A stretch of 17,375 nt of DNA from an uncultured Clostridia bacterium (GCA_937907055.1 CALCTW010000115.1:1-17375), one strand, 5' to 3'; positions 1-6,821 are shown, counted from the first letter of the stretch. Notes: generated from the sequence alone by a model not told the origin. Translations and numbers: made by a program.

Positions 1-1
1 G

Positions 2-595
2 ATCTGGTACCAGGGCTGCTCGAACGCGATGCCGGGCTTCTTCTGGGACGGCGAGCAGGCGGGCGACGGCGCGCGGTACTACATGGACTTCTTCAAGATC
101 CTCAAGAGCGACTGGCGCCGTCAGATGCGCGCGCTCAATCCCAACGCCACCATCCTGTTTGAAAATACAGACGGTTCCGTCGAGGACGGCGTGCGGGATG
201 AGGATCTCCCCTACGACATGAAGGCCGATATCGTGGAGATCAAAGAAGAAGATCAGGGCACCTTCTATCTGGATTCTCTGGATCATCCGGAGCGCTACGA
301 CGGGAAGACCATCCGTGTGTCCGGCACCCCCTATCCCGACGCGCAGCTGCCCGAGAATTACTATCTCTTCGGCCGCGAGGCCATGACCTGCTGCAGCAAT
401 GACATGCAGCGTGTCGGTTGGGTCAGCTGCGGTCCGCACACGCCCAACGCCCGAGAATATATGACCATCACCGCGGTCGGTCACAAGGTGGCCAACGGAG
501 ACGGCAGTCAGGTCATGCTGGTTCTGGAAGAGCTCAGCATGGAAAAGGCGCCCGCCCCCAAGGAGCCTTACATGACCTTCGGCCCCAACCCGTGA
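2..595 (+). CDS. C-terminal part of a protein with a TIGR03943/DUF1980-like domain (possibly GTPase-fused)
   Basis: The reading frame is already open at the window edge (codons upstream of the ATG at 29 read I-W-Y-Q-G-C-S-N-A), so this is a 5'-truncated gene and that ATG need not be the start. The segment with YDGKTIRVSG followed by GREAMTCCSNDMQRVGW resembles the C-terminal domain of the YcgQ/TIGR03943 (DUF1980) family, whose hallmark is an R-x-x-MTCC-x-x-D stretch. The preceding RRQMRALNPNATILFENTDG resembles the 'lr-lNP-a-i' segment of CobW/G3E metallochaperone GTPases. From memory, some Clostridia encode CobW-type GTPases fused to this domain, so a metal-related GTPase fusion is the best guess. 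No transmembrane segment is visible in the part present. Family membership is moderately supported; function is inference. A strong terminator follows 47 nt after the stop. Confidence 0.6.
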   Translation: MWYQGCSNAMPGFFWDGEQAGDGARYYMDFFKILKSDWRRQMRALNPNATILFENTDGSVEDGVRDEDLPYDMKADIVEIKEEDQGTFYLDSLDHPERYDGKTIRVSGTPYPDAQLPENYYLFGREAMTCCSNDMQRVGWVSCGPHTPNAREYMTITAVGHKVANGDGSQVMLVLEELSMEKAPAPKEPYMTFGPNP

Positions 596-641
596 TCAGG
601 GATCGCGGTCAAAAAAACGCCGAATAACATCCGATAAAGAA

Positions 642-688
642 GAGACTGTGAAGGAACACGGCATCGTGTTCATCACAGCCTCTTTTTT
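642..688 (+). terminator. Rho-independent terminator
   Basis: Nested complementary arms GAG-CTGTGA-AACACG (642-660) and CGTGTT-TCACAG-CTC (665-682) flank a GCAT loop, with two short internal mismatches, and are followed by six T. It closes the 2-595 gene. Confidence 0.85.
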
Positions 689-895
689 ATTCATTCTTTC
701 GCGCTCCGGCGCTTCCGTCCGCTCCTCCATCCGCGATGACAGCGGATGAGCAGCGGTGCCGCCTCAAAATCACTTAACTGATTCTTTGCGGTTTGCGCGT
801 GCCGGGATATGCTGTATCCACGGTACATCATGCCTGTGTCACCGCGTCGTTCCCTCTTATCCACGGATCCCGTTCCGCTTCACTTTCATTCATGA
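689..895. other. Intergenic stretch without a recognisable gene
   Basis: This lies between the convergent genes at 595 and 896. The only structure seen is a 7-bp hairpin (CATCCGC/GCGGATG, 728-748) without a T-tract, plus a weak AATCA/TGATT hairpin on the minus strand near 768-785. Neither is a convincing terminator for the minus-strand gene. The short open frame across 793-981 overlaps the DUF6273 gene and has no coding support. Confidence 0.4.
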
Positions 896-1720
896 TCATT
901 CCTGAGCAAAGGCAACTTCAAGATCAAGCCAGAGTGCCGGGCGAACCGAATAGCCTTCAAAGCCCGCGGAATCTATCGTGAGTCCGCCGATGCTGTTAAC
1001 GGCGAAAGCGCCGTAAGCGTCACCGCCCGGAGAACGCAGCCACCATATACAGAACCCCTGACCGTTCAGCATGGCATTGATGTCGAAACTGTTGAACATG
1101 AATTTCGCGCCCTGCGCGATCGCGTACGCGGTCGGCATGGCCGTCAGCTTTTCACTGCCTTGACCGGAAAAGAACTCTTCCACGGTACTGTATCCGCCGT
1201 ATTCCATGGCTTCCTCAAGGCTCAGCAGAAACACCTTGTCCTGTGTTTCCGTTCCGCCGTTCATCGGCTTGTAGCCCCAATTCTTTTTCTCACAGATCGC
1301 CATCCATTCAACGTTTTCTTCTGTCTTTACCGTTGTTACCGCGATCAGCCTCTGCTCCGCTTCCGTAAACGCTTCGTTCAAAAAGCTGCTGTTCATCCAG
1401 CCGCGCATCTCGCTGTTCGCCCAGGTCAGAAGGTCATCTGCATCCTGAGCATCCGATCGATAAGCGCGCGCGTCCAATCCGTACCGGCTCAGCAACAGCG
1501 CCCGGTTCGTGCTTTCGTCCACCTTCAGCACCAGCCATTCGATCGGTTCCTTGCCGTTGGCTGTGTTGTTATCCTGCTCATAATGGCCGAAAATGATCCT
1601 GTCGCCCGCCTCCACTTCCGCCGTCAGCACTTTTGCTGTTCCGCCTACGCTGACGGACATTCCCATCATCAGCACCAGCAGCACAGCCGCCATTCTCCGT
1701 AAAAAAACGATCCGTTTCAT
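896..1720 (-). CDS. Secreted DUF6273-domain protein
   Basis: This 274-residue protein has a signal peptide (MKRIVFLRRM followed by a hydrophobic core to about residue 25), so it should be exported. Its body matches the DUF6273 pattern: an I-E-W-L-V-L strand (60-65) followed by A-L-L-L-S-R-Y-G-L-D, the W-A-N-S-x-x-R-x-W-M-N block (100-110), W-W-L-R-S-P-G (226-232) and the terminal V-R-P-A-L-W-L (259-265). DUF6273 is a formylglycine/C-type-lectin-like module common in secreted clostridial proteins. Its biochemical role is not established, and ligand or carbohydrate binding is only a guess. I chose the ATG at 1720 because GGGGG sits 7-8 nt upstream on the minus strand; an in-frame GTG at 1744 would add eight residues without a better ribosome site. 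It is monocistronic, with a near-perfect promoter. Confidence 0.85.
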   Translation of the reverse strand: MKRIVFLRRMAAVLLVLMMGMSVSVGGTAKVLTAEVEAGDRIIFGHYEQDNNTANGKEPIEWLVLKVDESTNRALLLSRYGLDARAYRSDAQDADDLLTWANSEMRGWMNSSFLNEAFTEAEQRLIAVTTVKTEENVEWMAICEKKNWGYKPMNGGTETQDKVFLLSLEEAMEYGGYSTVEEFFSGQGSEKLTAMPTAYAIAQGAKFMFNSFDINAMLNGQGFCIWWLRSPGGDAYGAFAVNSIGGLTIDSAGFEGYSVRPALWLDLEVAFAQE

Positions 1721-1761
1721 CAGTACCCCCGCGTGATATCTCACTTTGTTTTCATAGCGTC

Positions 1762-1790
1762 ATTATAGGTATTCCGTCCGGCCCTGTCAA
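1762..1790 (-). promoter_or_regulatory. Sigma-A promoter for the DUF6273 gene
   Basis: On the minus strand a TTGACA -35 box (1785-1790) and a TATAAT -10 box (1762-1767) are separated by exactly 17 bp, about 40 nt upstream of the chosen start codon. Both hexamers match the consensus fully. Confidence 0.85.
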
Positions 1791-1820
1791 GCAACCGGAG
1801 GGATCACTGCCCGTCCTTCA

Positions 1821-1852
1821 CACAAAAAACCGGCCTCACGGGCGTTTTTTAC
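1821..1852 (-). terminator. Probable (bidirectional) terminator
   Basis: An imperfect GC hairpin is flanked by A6 on one side and T6 on the other (AAAAAAC...GTTTTTT), with a bulge and a C-C mismatch in the stem. On the minus strand it lies downstream of the pentapeptide-repeat gene and upstream of the DUF6273 promoter, so it would separate the two transcription units. Confidence 0.5.
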
Positions 1853-1967
1853 GTTTACAGCGTATCACATTTTCAGTTGACCTGCAATGAACATTTTCGC
1901 GCCTTCATGCAACCTTTTTGATCCTTTTTATGACCTCGGCTGACCTGTTTTAACATTTTTGTAACAT

Positions 1968-2603
1968 TCAGCAGATCACCAGCCCCAGCAGCGCCGAAAA
2001 CTGAATGGCCTGCTCGGCGGTCACGATCGCGCCGCGCAGATCGGGCACGGTCACACGCAGCTGATCCACCTTGTCGCTCCGCAGGTCGATTCCGTACAGC
2101 GGCGTATGATCCACCGTACCGTCCGAAAGATCGCAGTTTTCAAACGCCGTGTTCTTCAACTGGGTTTCCATCAGCGAAAGCTCGTTCATCACGCAGCCTT
2201 CAAACAGCACGCGCTCACACTTGCTCAGGGACAGGTTCAGATAATCCGCCTTGGCGTTCCTGAAACACACATCGCGCATCATCACATGATCCATGTCCGC
2301 GCCGGTCATGCGACAGTTGATCAGTTCTGTCCGCCGCAGGGCAGCCTCCCCCATTTTCACGGAGGACAGATCACAATGATCAAACACGACATCCGCCAGA
2401 TCGCAGCGTGTCATGTCACAGCCGCTCAGATTGCAGCGGCGGAAAACGCAGGAGAAAAACTCCAGCGCGTGCAGATCCTGCCCGGCAAGCGACACATTCT
2501 CCATCACGATCTCTTCGATCCTGTCCGTATCCGGCAGCGCCCGCGCCGGGATCAGATCCTCCTGCTCAAAGCGCGGACGATCCGGCAGCCGTTTGCTTTC
2601 CAT
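1968..2603 (-). CDS. Pentapeptide-repeat protein
   Basis: This 211-residue protein contains a run of A(D/N)LXX-type pentapeptide repeats from about residue 40 to 165, for example CNLSG-CDMTR-CDLAD and FENCDLSDG, which fold as a right-handed quadrilateral beta-helix. There is no signal peptide or membrane segment, so it is probably cytoplasmic. Family members include DNA-mimicking gyrase-protecting proteins (Qnr/MfpA), but many have no known role and nothing here singles out that activity. The start ATG (2603) overlaps the TGA of the upstream fusion gene by one base (TGATG), with AAAGGAG 10 nt upstream. A GTG at 2606 is 7 nt from the same site and is an equally possible start. Cotranscription and translational coupling with the HAD/GIY-YIG gene are likely. 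Confidence 0.85.
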   Translation of the reverse strand: MESKRLPDRPRFEQEDLIPARALPDTDRIEEIVMENVSLAGQDLHALEFFSCVFRRCNLSGCDMTRCDLADVVFDHCDLSSVKMGEAALRRTELINCRMTGADMDHVMMRDVCFRNAKADYLNLSLSKCERVLFEGCVMNELSLMETQLKNTAFENCDLSDGTVDHTPLYGIDLRSDKVDQLRVTVPDLRGAIVTAEQAIQFSALLGLVIC

Positions 2604-3598
2604 CACGTGTTCACTCCTTTATCCGCTTCAAACGCCCGGATCAGCCGCAGCTTTTCCTCTCTCGTCATCTGCTTGATGGCCCATTCCCGCCGCATGGCTT
2701 CCTGTTTGTCGGCATAGACCTCCCACAGGCACAGCTCCACCGGCCCGCGGGCGCGGGTATATTTCGCGCCTTCGCCGTTGTTATGCGCGCAGATCCGCTT
2801 ATACAGCGAAGGCGTATATCCGCAGTAGAGCGTATCATCCGCGCACCTTACAAGATAAGTATAGTACCGCTTTCCGGTCTCTTTTTCGGGCAGCAGCACT
2901 TTTTCTCCATTCCGCTTCAGAATATCCAGCCACACCAGAAGATCCATCGGCCGCCTGATCACATGATCGGCATAGGGCCGGATGGCCTTCAGTTCTTTTC
3001 CGCGGTAACGGATGATATATTCGATCCGCACCGTCCTCATGCCCGCGTTCTTCGCGCCGAAGTGTTCCTGGCTGCCGCCGTCCCCCACAAACACCGCTTC
3101 CTCCGGGCGCACGCCCAGGTGCTCAAGCGACATTTCGTAGATCGCTCTGTCCGGCTTCACCACGCCCACATCGCAGGAGAAGATCGCGTCATCAAAATAC
3201 GGCTTCATAGGTGATTCCTCCCACCCGGCCTTATCGATGATATCGGCGTTGGAGATCAGCCCCACCTTGTAGCCCCGTTCCTTCAGGGTCTTCAGCATCC
3301 GCAGGATCTCCGGGCGCACATCGCAGAGCGCCAGCCGCATCCGTTCTTTGTGCATCTGCAGGGCCTTTTTCTGTTTTGCCTTGCTCACCTTCCCGGGCAT
3401 CCGGCTGAAAATGCGCTCCATCAGTTCTTCTTCCGTCCTGATCACGCCCAGCCCGCGGTCGTCCGCCAGCCGCGGCTCCCAGAAATAATGGTTCCACTCT
3501 TCCACCGTCATATTCAGCACATCGGATACCGTGTGCTCCAGATGGCGGTGTGGATCGGCCAGAGTAAAAAACATATCAAAACAGATGGCTTTAATCAT
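2603..3598 (-). CDS. HAD-superfamily hydrolase fused to a GIY-YIG nuclease domain
   Basis: Two intact domains share one 331-residue frame. Residues 1-220 are a HAD-like hydrolase: motif I C-F-D8-M-F-F-T-L with nucleophile Asp8, motif II S116 in G-L-I-S-N-A-D, motif III K148 in V-V-K-P-D, and motif IV V-G-D173-G-G-S-Q-E. The acid/base Asp normally two residues after the nucleophile is Phe10, as in haloacid-dehalogenase-type members, so ordinary phosphatase activity is uncertain. Residues 244-322 are a UPF0213/YhbQ-like GIY-YIG domain: Y-Y-T-Y-L-V-R, then C-G-Y-T, Y-K-R268 (expected catalytic Arg), and R-R-E305-W (expected metal-binding Glu). The start ATG has GGAG 6 nt upstream. It overlaps the pentapeptide gene by one base and has its own promoter. 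Substrates of both halves are unknown. Confidence 0.88.
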   Translation of the reverse strand: MIKAICFDMFFTLADPHRHLEHTVSDVLNMTVEEWNHYFWEPRLADDRGLGVIRTEEELMERIFSRMPGKVSKAKQKKALQMHKERMRLALCDVRPEILRMLKTLKERGYKVGLISNADIIDKAGWEESPMKPYFDDAIFSCDVGVVKPDRAIYEMSLEHLGVRPEEAVFVGDGGSQEHFGAKNAGMRTVRIEYIIRYRGKELKAIRPYADHVIRRPMDLLVWLDILKRNGEKVLLPEKETGKRYYTYLVRCADDTLYCGYTPSLYKRICAHNNGEGAKYTRARGPVELCLWEVYADKQEAMRREWAIKQMTREEKLRLIRAFEADKGVNT

Positions 3599-3636
3599 GC
3601 TGCGCTCCTGCGTTCAATGTACATTATTGCCTTATC

Positions 3637-3664
3637 ATTATAAAACAGCGCCCGTGTTTGTCAA
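3637..3664 (-). promoter_or_regulatory. Sigma-A promoter for the HAD/GIY-YIG operon
   Basis: On the minus strand TTGACA (3659-3664) and TATAAT (3637-3642) are 16 bp apart, placing the start of transcription near 3630 and giving a leader of about 30 nt. The -35 box lies in the loop and arm of the upstream operon's terminator. Confidence 0.8.
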
Positions 3665-3676
3665 CACAGGCGCTGT
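3642..3676 (-). terminator. Terminator of the lysine ABC importer operon
   Basis: Arms ACAGCGCC-TGTGTT and AACAC-GGGCGCTGT (3645-3676 on the plus strand: ACAGCGCC, GTGTT, loop TGTC, AACAC, GGCGCTGT) form a 13-bp stem with one mismatch, followed on the minus strand by TTTTATAAT. It lies 17 nt after the ATPase stop codon. Confidence 0.85.
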
Positions 3677-3693
3677 CATCATCAGATACAAAC

Positions 3694-4446
3694 TTACTTT
3701 TCCAGAACTCTGCGCAGGAACTCGCGGGTGCGGGGCTCCTTGGGGTCAGTGAAGATCTCCTCGGGGGAGCCGGATTCGGCGATCACGCCCTGATCCATAA
3801 AGACCACCTTGTTGGAAACATCGCGCGCGAAGGCCATTTCATGGGTAACCACCAGCATGGTCAGGCCGCCCTTGGCCAGATCACGCATGACGGAAAGCAC
3901 CTCGCCCACCATTTCCGGGTCCAGCGCGGAGGTCGGCTCGTCAAACAGCAGGATCTCCGGATCCATCGCCAGCGCGCGGGCAATGGCCACACGCTGCTTC
4001 TGACCGCCGGACAGCTGGCCGGGACGGGCATCGCGGTAAGGCGCCATGCCCACCTTCTGCAGGAAGGAAAGGGCGTACTCGGTGGCCTGTTCGCGGCTGC
4101 GCTTCAGCACCAGCATCTGCCCCAGCACACAGTTGCTGAGCACACTCATATTGTTGAACAGATTGAAGCTCTGGAACACCATGCCCACGCGGGACAGGTA
4201 ATCGCTCTTCTTCCATTCGCTGATCACGTTCTTATCCTTGAAATACATATCGCCGCAGGTGGGAGCCTCCAGCAGGTTCACGCAGCGCAGCAGTGTACTC
4301 TTGCCGCTGCCCGAAGCGCCGATGATGGACACCACATCGCCCGCGTTCACGTCAAAGGAAATATCCTTCAGCACCAGATGATCCCCGAAGGCCTTGCCCA
4401 GATGCTCGATCCGGAGCAGCGGCGTATTCTGCTTATTCTCAGGCAT
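3694..4446 (-). CDS. Polar amino acid (probably lysine) ABC transporter, ATP-binding subunit
   Basis: This 250-residue cytoplasmic ATPase of the GlnQ/HisP/ArtP family powers import. Walker A is G-A-S-G-S-G-K-S-T (43-51), the Q-loop is Q92 in V-F-Q-S-F-N-L-F, the signature is L-S-G-G-Q (145-149), Walker B is I-L-L-F-D-E (165-170) and the switch His is H202 in V-V-T-H-E-M. The length is typical. I chose the ATG at 4446 because AAGGAGG lies 9 nt upstream; an ATG at 4455 directly abuts that site and is unlikely to be used. The gene overlaps the permease stop by 8 nt, so it is translationally coupled. Lysine specificity is inferred from the riboswitch at the head of the operon, not from this subunit. 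Confidence 0.93.
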   Translation of the reverse strand: MPENKQNTPLLRIEHLGKAFGDHLVLKDISFDVNAGDVVSIIGASGSGKSTLLRCVNLLEAPTCGDMYFKDKNVISEWKKSDYLSRVGMVFQSFNLFNNMSVLSNCVLGQMLVLKRSREQATEYALSFLQKVGMAPYRDARPGQLSGGQKQRVAIARALAMDPEILLFDEPTSALDPEMVGEVLSVMRDLAKGGLTMLVVTHEMAFARDVSNKVVFMDQGVIAESGSPEEIFTDPKEPRTREFLRRVLEK

Positions 4447-5602
4447 CGATAACATCCTCCTTCTTCAGCGGGATCGCGGCTTCGCTGTCGCTCTGGCTGC
4501 CGCAGATGGTATAGTTGGCCTTGCCGTCCATCTTGCGTTCCAGCAGGCGCAGCAGGCGGGTGATGGTGAAGGTGAGGATCAGATAAATAATGGCGGTGAT
4601 AAAGAACACCTCGAAATAGCGCAGATACGTACCGGCGGCGGACTTACTGATAAAGAACAGCTCGCTCACGGAGATCACGTTCAGCACGGAGGAATCCTTG
4701 ATATTCACAACAAACTCATTGCCGATGGAGGGCATGATGTTGCGCACCGCCTGCGGCAGCACCACGCGCACCATGCACTGCCAGTGGGACAGGCCGATGG
4801 CGTGCGCGCCCTCCTTCTGTCCCTTGTCCACGGAGATGATACCGCCGCGGATGATCTCCGCCATGTAAGCGCCGGTGTTGATCGAAACGATGAACAGGGC
4901 AGCCGGCAGCGTGGGGATCTTGAGACCCAGGCCGGACAGACCGTAGTAAATGACCATGGCCTGCACCATCATGGGCGTGCCGCGGAACACTTCGATATAC
5001 ACGCTCAGCACCCAGGAAAGCAGACGCAGCAGGAAACGGCGGATGCCGGACGCGCGCACATACTTTTCAGGCAGCGGGATCGTACGCAGGATGGCCACCA
5101 GCAGACCGATCAAAAAGCCCGCGATGGTACCCACCAGCGCGATCAGCAGCGTGTACAGCGTGCCCTGCCAGAACAGGGGGCCGTATTCCTCCAGCAGGAA
5201 GCCCACCCATTCAAAGAACGTGCGGCCCAGCGGCGCCCTGGAGGAGGAAGCCGTCACGGTCTCGCCGTTGCTGTCGGTCACTGTCACATACAGGCGGATT
5301 TTATCGCCCTTTTTCTGTGTCAGGGAAAGGGTGCCGCTGCTTTCCGTCAGGGGGATGGGATCGCCGTTCACCGGGCCGGCGGAATAGCCGATCTCCCAGT
5401 TTGCGGTGATCTCGGTGTATTCACCGCTGCCGCCCGTCACCTCATAAAAAGCGTTCACGGTCTCCCCGTGGATGTAGTTTTTCTTATCCAGCCTGACCGT
5501 CACAGTCAGCGCGGAGCTTTCCTCCTCGCCAAACCCTGTCAGCGGCAGCAGCAGCATGCTCAGGATCAGCGTGACTGCCAGTAAACTCAAATATTTCCGC
5601 AC
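4439..5602 (-). CDS. Amino acid ABC transporter permease with an extracytoplasmic N-terminal domain
   Basis: Residues about 137-355 are a HisM/GlnP-type permease: several transmembrane helices, R-G-T-P-M-M-V-Q-A, and the EAA coupling loop E-G-A-H-A-I-G-L-S-H-W-Q (about 264-275), which contacts the ATPase. The amino half is unusual. Residues 1-25 look like a signal peptide (K-Y-L-S-L-L-A-V-T-L..., G-F-G-E). Residues 30-120 form a beta-rich, Ig/PKD-like segment (V-T-V-R-L-D-K-K-N-Y...G-D-K-I-R-L-Y-V-T-V-T-D) absent from ordinary permeases of about 220-240 residues. The start is a GTG at 5602 with GAGG 8 nt upstream; no ATG in frame fits as well. The gene lies between the binding protein and the ATPase, as expected for this transporter class. 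Confidence 0.9.
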   Translation of the reverse strand: MRKYLSLLAVTLILSMLLLPLTGFGEEESSALTVTVRLDKKNYIHGETVNAFYEVTGGSGEYTEITANWEIGYSAGPVNGDPIPLTESSGTLSLTQKKGDKIRLYVTVTDSNGETVTASSSRAPLGRTFFEWVGFLLEEYGPLFWQGTLYTLLIALVGTIAGFLIGLLVAILRTIPLPEKYVRASGIRRFLLRLLSWVLSVYIEVFRGTPMMVQAMVIYYGLSGLGLKIPTLPAALFIVSINTGAYMAEIIRGGIISVDKGQKEGAHAIGLSHWQCMVRVVLPQAVRNIMPSIGNEFVVNIKDSSVLNVISVSELFFISKSAAGTYLRYFEVFFITAIIYLILTFTITRLLRLLERKMDGKANYTICGSQSDSEAAIPLKKEDVIDA

Positions 5603-5654
5603 GTTTGTATCCTCAAAAAGTCAGATCAATAAAGGAGATCATAAAGCATAACAA

Positions 5655-5680
5655 CCGGGGAACGCGGTTGCGTTCCCCGG
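5655..5680 (-). terminator. Intercistronic hairpin between binding protein and permease
   Basis: A perfect 11-bp inverted repeat (CCGGGGAACGC, loop GGTT, GCGTTCCCCGG) lies 20 nt after the binding-protein stop codon. Only a broken T-rich stretch follows (TTGTTATGCTTTA), so it probably acts as a partial terminator or 3'-end stabiliser that keeps binding-protein mRNA above permease mRNA. Confidence 0.6.
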
Positions 5681-5700
5681 CAAAAGATCCACAGTTCGGC

Positions 5701-6507
5701 TTACTCGTCCATCAGGGGCGCGCGGGAGGTCGCGTCCAGCATCAGCTGCAGACGGGTCGCTTCATCAATGTTGCTCAGCGCGGCATTGACGAGATCCAGC
5801 AGATCGCTGCCCTGCGCCATACCGACGGCGATGGCGGTGTCATCCTCGCTGGCCTGGAAGCCCTGGCCCGCTTCAAACTTGATGTAGACCAGCTCGGGGT
5901 TCGCGGTGGTATCGGCAACAGCGCCGGGTTCCTCGGCGATATAGCCGTCGATCACGTTGCTCTTGAGCGCTACGATCATTTCGGGGAAGGTGTTCATCGC
6001 GGTCGCGATGTTCACGCCGGGGATCTGATCGATGACGGTGTAGTGGAAAGTGTTCAGCTGACCGGTGATGGTCGCGCCGGACAGATCCGCCAGCGTCTTG
6101 GCATTGGCGTATTCGCTGTCCGCGCGGACAACGACCACCAGCTGAGAAGTGAAGTAATTGTCAGAGAAATCGATGGTCAGCTTGCGCTCCGCGGTGGGGC
6201 TCATACCGGCGATGATCAGATCGAACGTGCCGACGCTGACGCCCATGGTGAGACCGTCCCATTCGCACTTCACGATGACCAGTTCCTTGTCCAGCGCCGC
6301 GGCGATCAGCTTGGCGATCTGCACGTCATAGCCATCGGCGTAGCCCATGCCGCCCTCGATGGGAGCGGTGAATTCATTTTCTTCCACCTGGGTCCAGTTG
6401 AAGGGGCTGTAGTTGCATTCCATACCCACGCGCAGCGTGCCTTCAGCCAGCGCGGCGCAGGAGAGAAGCATCATTACAGCCAGAAGAAGAGCAACAACCT
6501 TTTTCAT
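5701..6507 (-). CDS. Amino acid (probably lysine) ABC transporter substrate-binding protein
   Basis: This 268-residue exported protein belongs to the SBP_bac_3 family. It shows a signal peptide (MKKVVALLLAVMMLLSCAALA, then E-G), the opening strand L-R-V-G-M-E-C-N-Y-S-P-F, the Y-D-V-Q-I-A-K-L-I-A-A helix, D-L-I-I-A-G-M-S-P-T-A-E-R (ligand-binding region, with the conserved T-x-x-R), and D-F-S-D-N-Y-F. L-L-S-C could serve as a lipobox, but A-L-A before E gives a standard signal-peptidase-I site like those of the other exported proteins here. How it is anchored is therefore unclear. I chose the ATG at 6507 because GGAGG sits 8 nt upstream. The longer open frame upstream (to 6708) runs through the riboswitch and is not coding. 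It is the first gene of the operon. Confidence 0.93.
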   Translation of the reverse strand: MKKVVALLLAVMMLLSCAALAEGTLRVGMECNYSPFNWTQVEENEFTAPIEGGMGYADGYDVQIAKLIAAALDKELVIVKCEWDGLTMGVSVGTFDLIIAGMSPTAERKLTIDFSDNYFTSQLVVVVRADSEYANAKTLADLSGATITGQLNTFHYTVIDQIPGVNIATAMNTFPEMIVALKSNVIDGYIAEEPGAVADTTANPELVYIKFEAGQGFQASEDDTAIAVGMAQGSDLLDLVNAALSNIDEATRLQLMLDATSRAPLMDE

Positions 6508-6560
6508 AATCCCGACCTCCGTTTGTTTGTAGTGACGGCCGGCTTTTCGCCGTACCGTTG

Positions 6561-6610
6561 AAAAAAGGCCATGACACGTTGTACGCATCACAGCCTTTTG
6601 ATCACAAAAG
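6561..6610 (-). terminator. Riboswitch-controlled terminator/antiterminator
   Basis: The minus-strand transcript can form a hairpin with arms AAAAGGCUGUGAUGCGU (6599-6583) and ACGUGUCAUGGCCUUUU with an ACA loop, paired throughout if G-U pairs are allowed, then U6 ending at 6561. It lies 54 nt before the binding-protein start. A competing hairpin CUUUUG/CAAAAG (6595-6610) uses the same AAAAG and is a plausible antiterminator. Confidence 0.85.
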
Positions 6611-6622
6611 TACTTTGACCGA

Positions 6623-6791
6623 ACAGCGCTCCGCCGGCAGGAACCGGTGACAGTTCGCGGGATGTTATCCCGAAAACCAACGATGCCCCCCGCGGCGGCA
6701 GACATCATTTCGGCAGTACTTCCTTTCCACGCGCCTCATCGCCCCCGCCGGCTCCGCACATGTACTGATCAGGACTGCGCCTCTGCTCTGT
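6623..6791 (-). promoter_or_regulatory. Lysine riboswitch (L-box) aptamer
   Basis: Read on the minus strand, the leader carries the conserved L-box blocks in the right order. AGAGGCGCA (6784-6776) follows the 5' strand of P1. Next come GAUCAGUA, a P2 arm (CAUGUGC with GCGCGUG), and GGAAAGGAAGUACUGCCGAAA, the counterpart of the GGAGAG-GCCGAAG region. P3 is GAUGUCU with GGGGCAUC. P4 is framed by UUGG and CUGUCA around CGGGAU-AACA-AUCCCG. P5 is CCGG...CCGG followed by CGGAGCGCU. P1 closes as ACAGAGC (6791-6785) with GCGCUGU (6629-6623), with one mismatch. In this family lysine binding stabilises P1 and favours the downstream terminator, so the importer should be off when lysine is plentiful. A separate 8-bp hairpin (AGAGGAGC/GCTCCTCT, 6793-6810) precedes the aptamer. 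Confidence 0.88.
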
Positions 6792-6821
6792 GAGAGGAGC
6801 ACGCTCCTCTGTTTCAAGTTC

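Noticed and set aside
4394..5584. A 396-codon plus-strand frame opposite the permease, and similar frames opposite the ATPase and binding protein
   Set aside because: The minus-strand products are clear ABC transporter subunits. The opposite frames give His/Gln/Arg-rich translations typical of shadows.
5701..6507. Firm call of the binding protein as a lipoprotein
   Set aside because: L-S-C in the signal peptide is compatible with a lipobox, but the A-L-A/E site fits signal peptidase I and matches the other exported proteins here, so it is left undecided.
6508..6708. A longer N-terminus for the binding protein starting at 6708
   Set aside because: The extra 67 residues are encoded by the riboswitch and terminator, lack similarity to the family, and would bury the signal peptide. 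GGAGG precedes the ATG at 6507.
6561..6815. T-box leader as the explanation for the long structured 5' region
   Set aside because: No conserved T-box antiterminator sequence (GGTGGNACCGCG) is present, while the ordered lysine-riboswitch blocks are.
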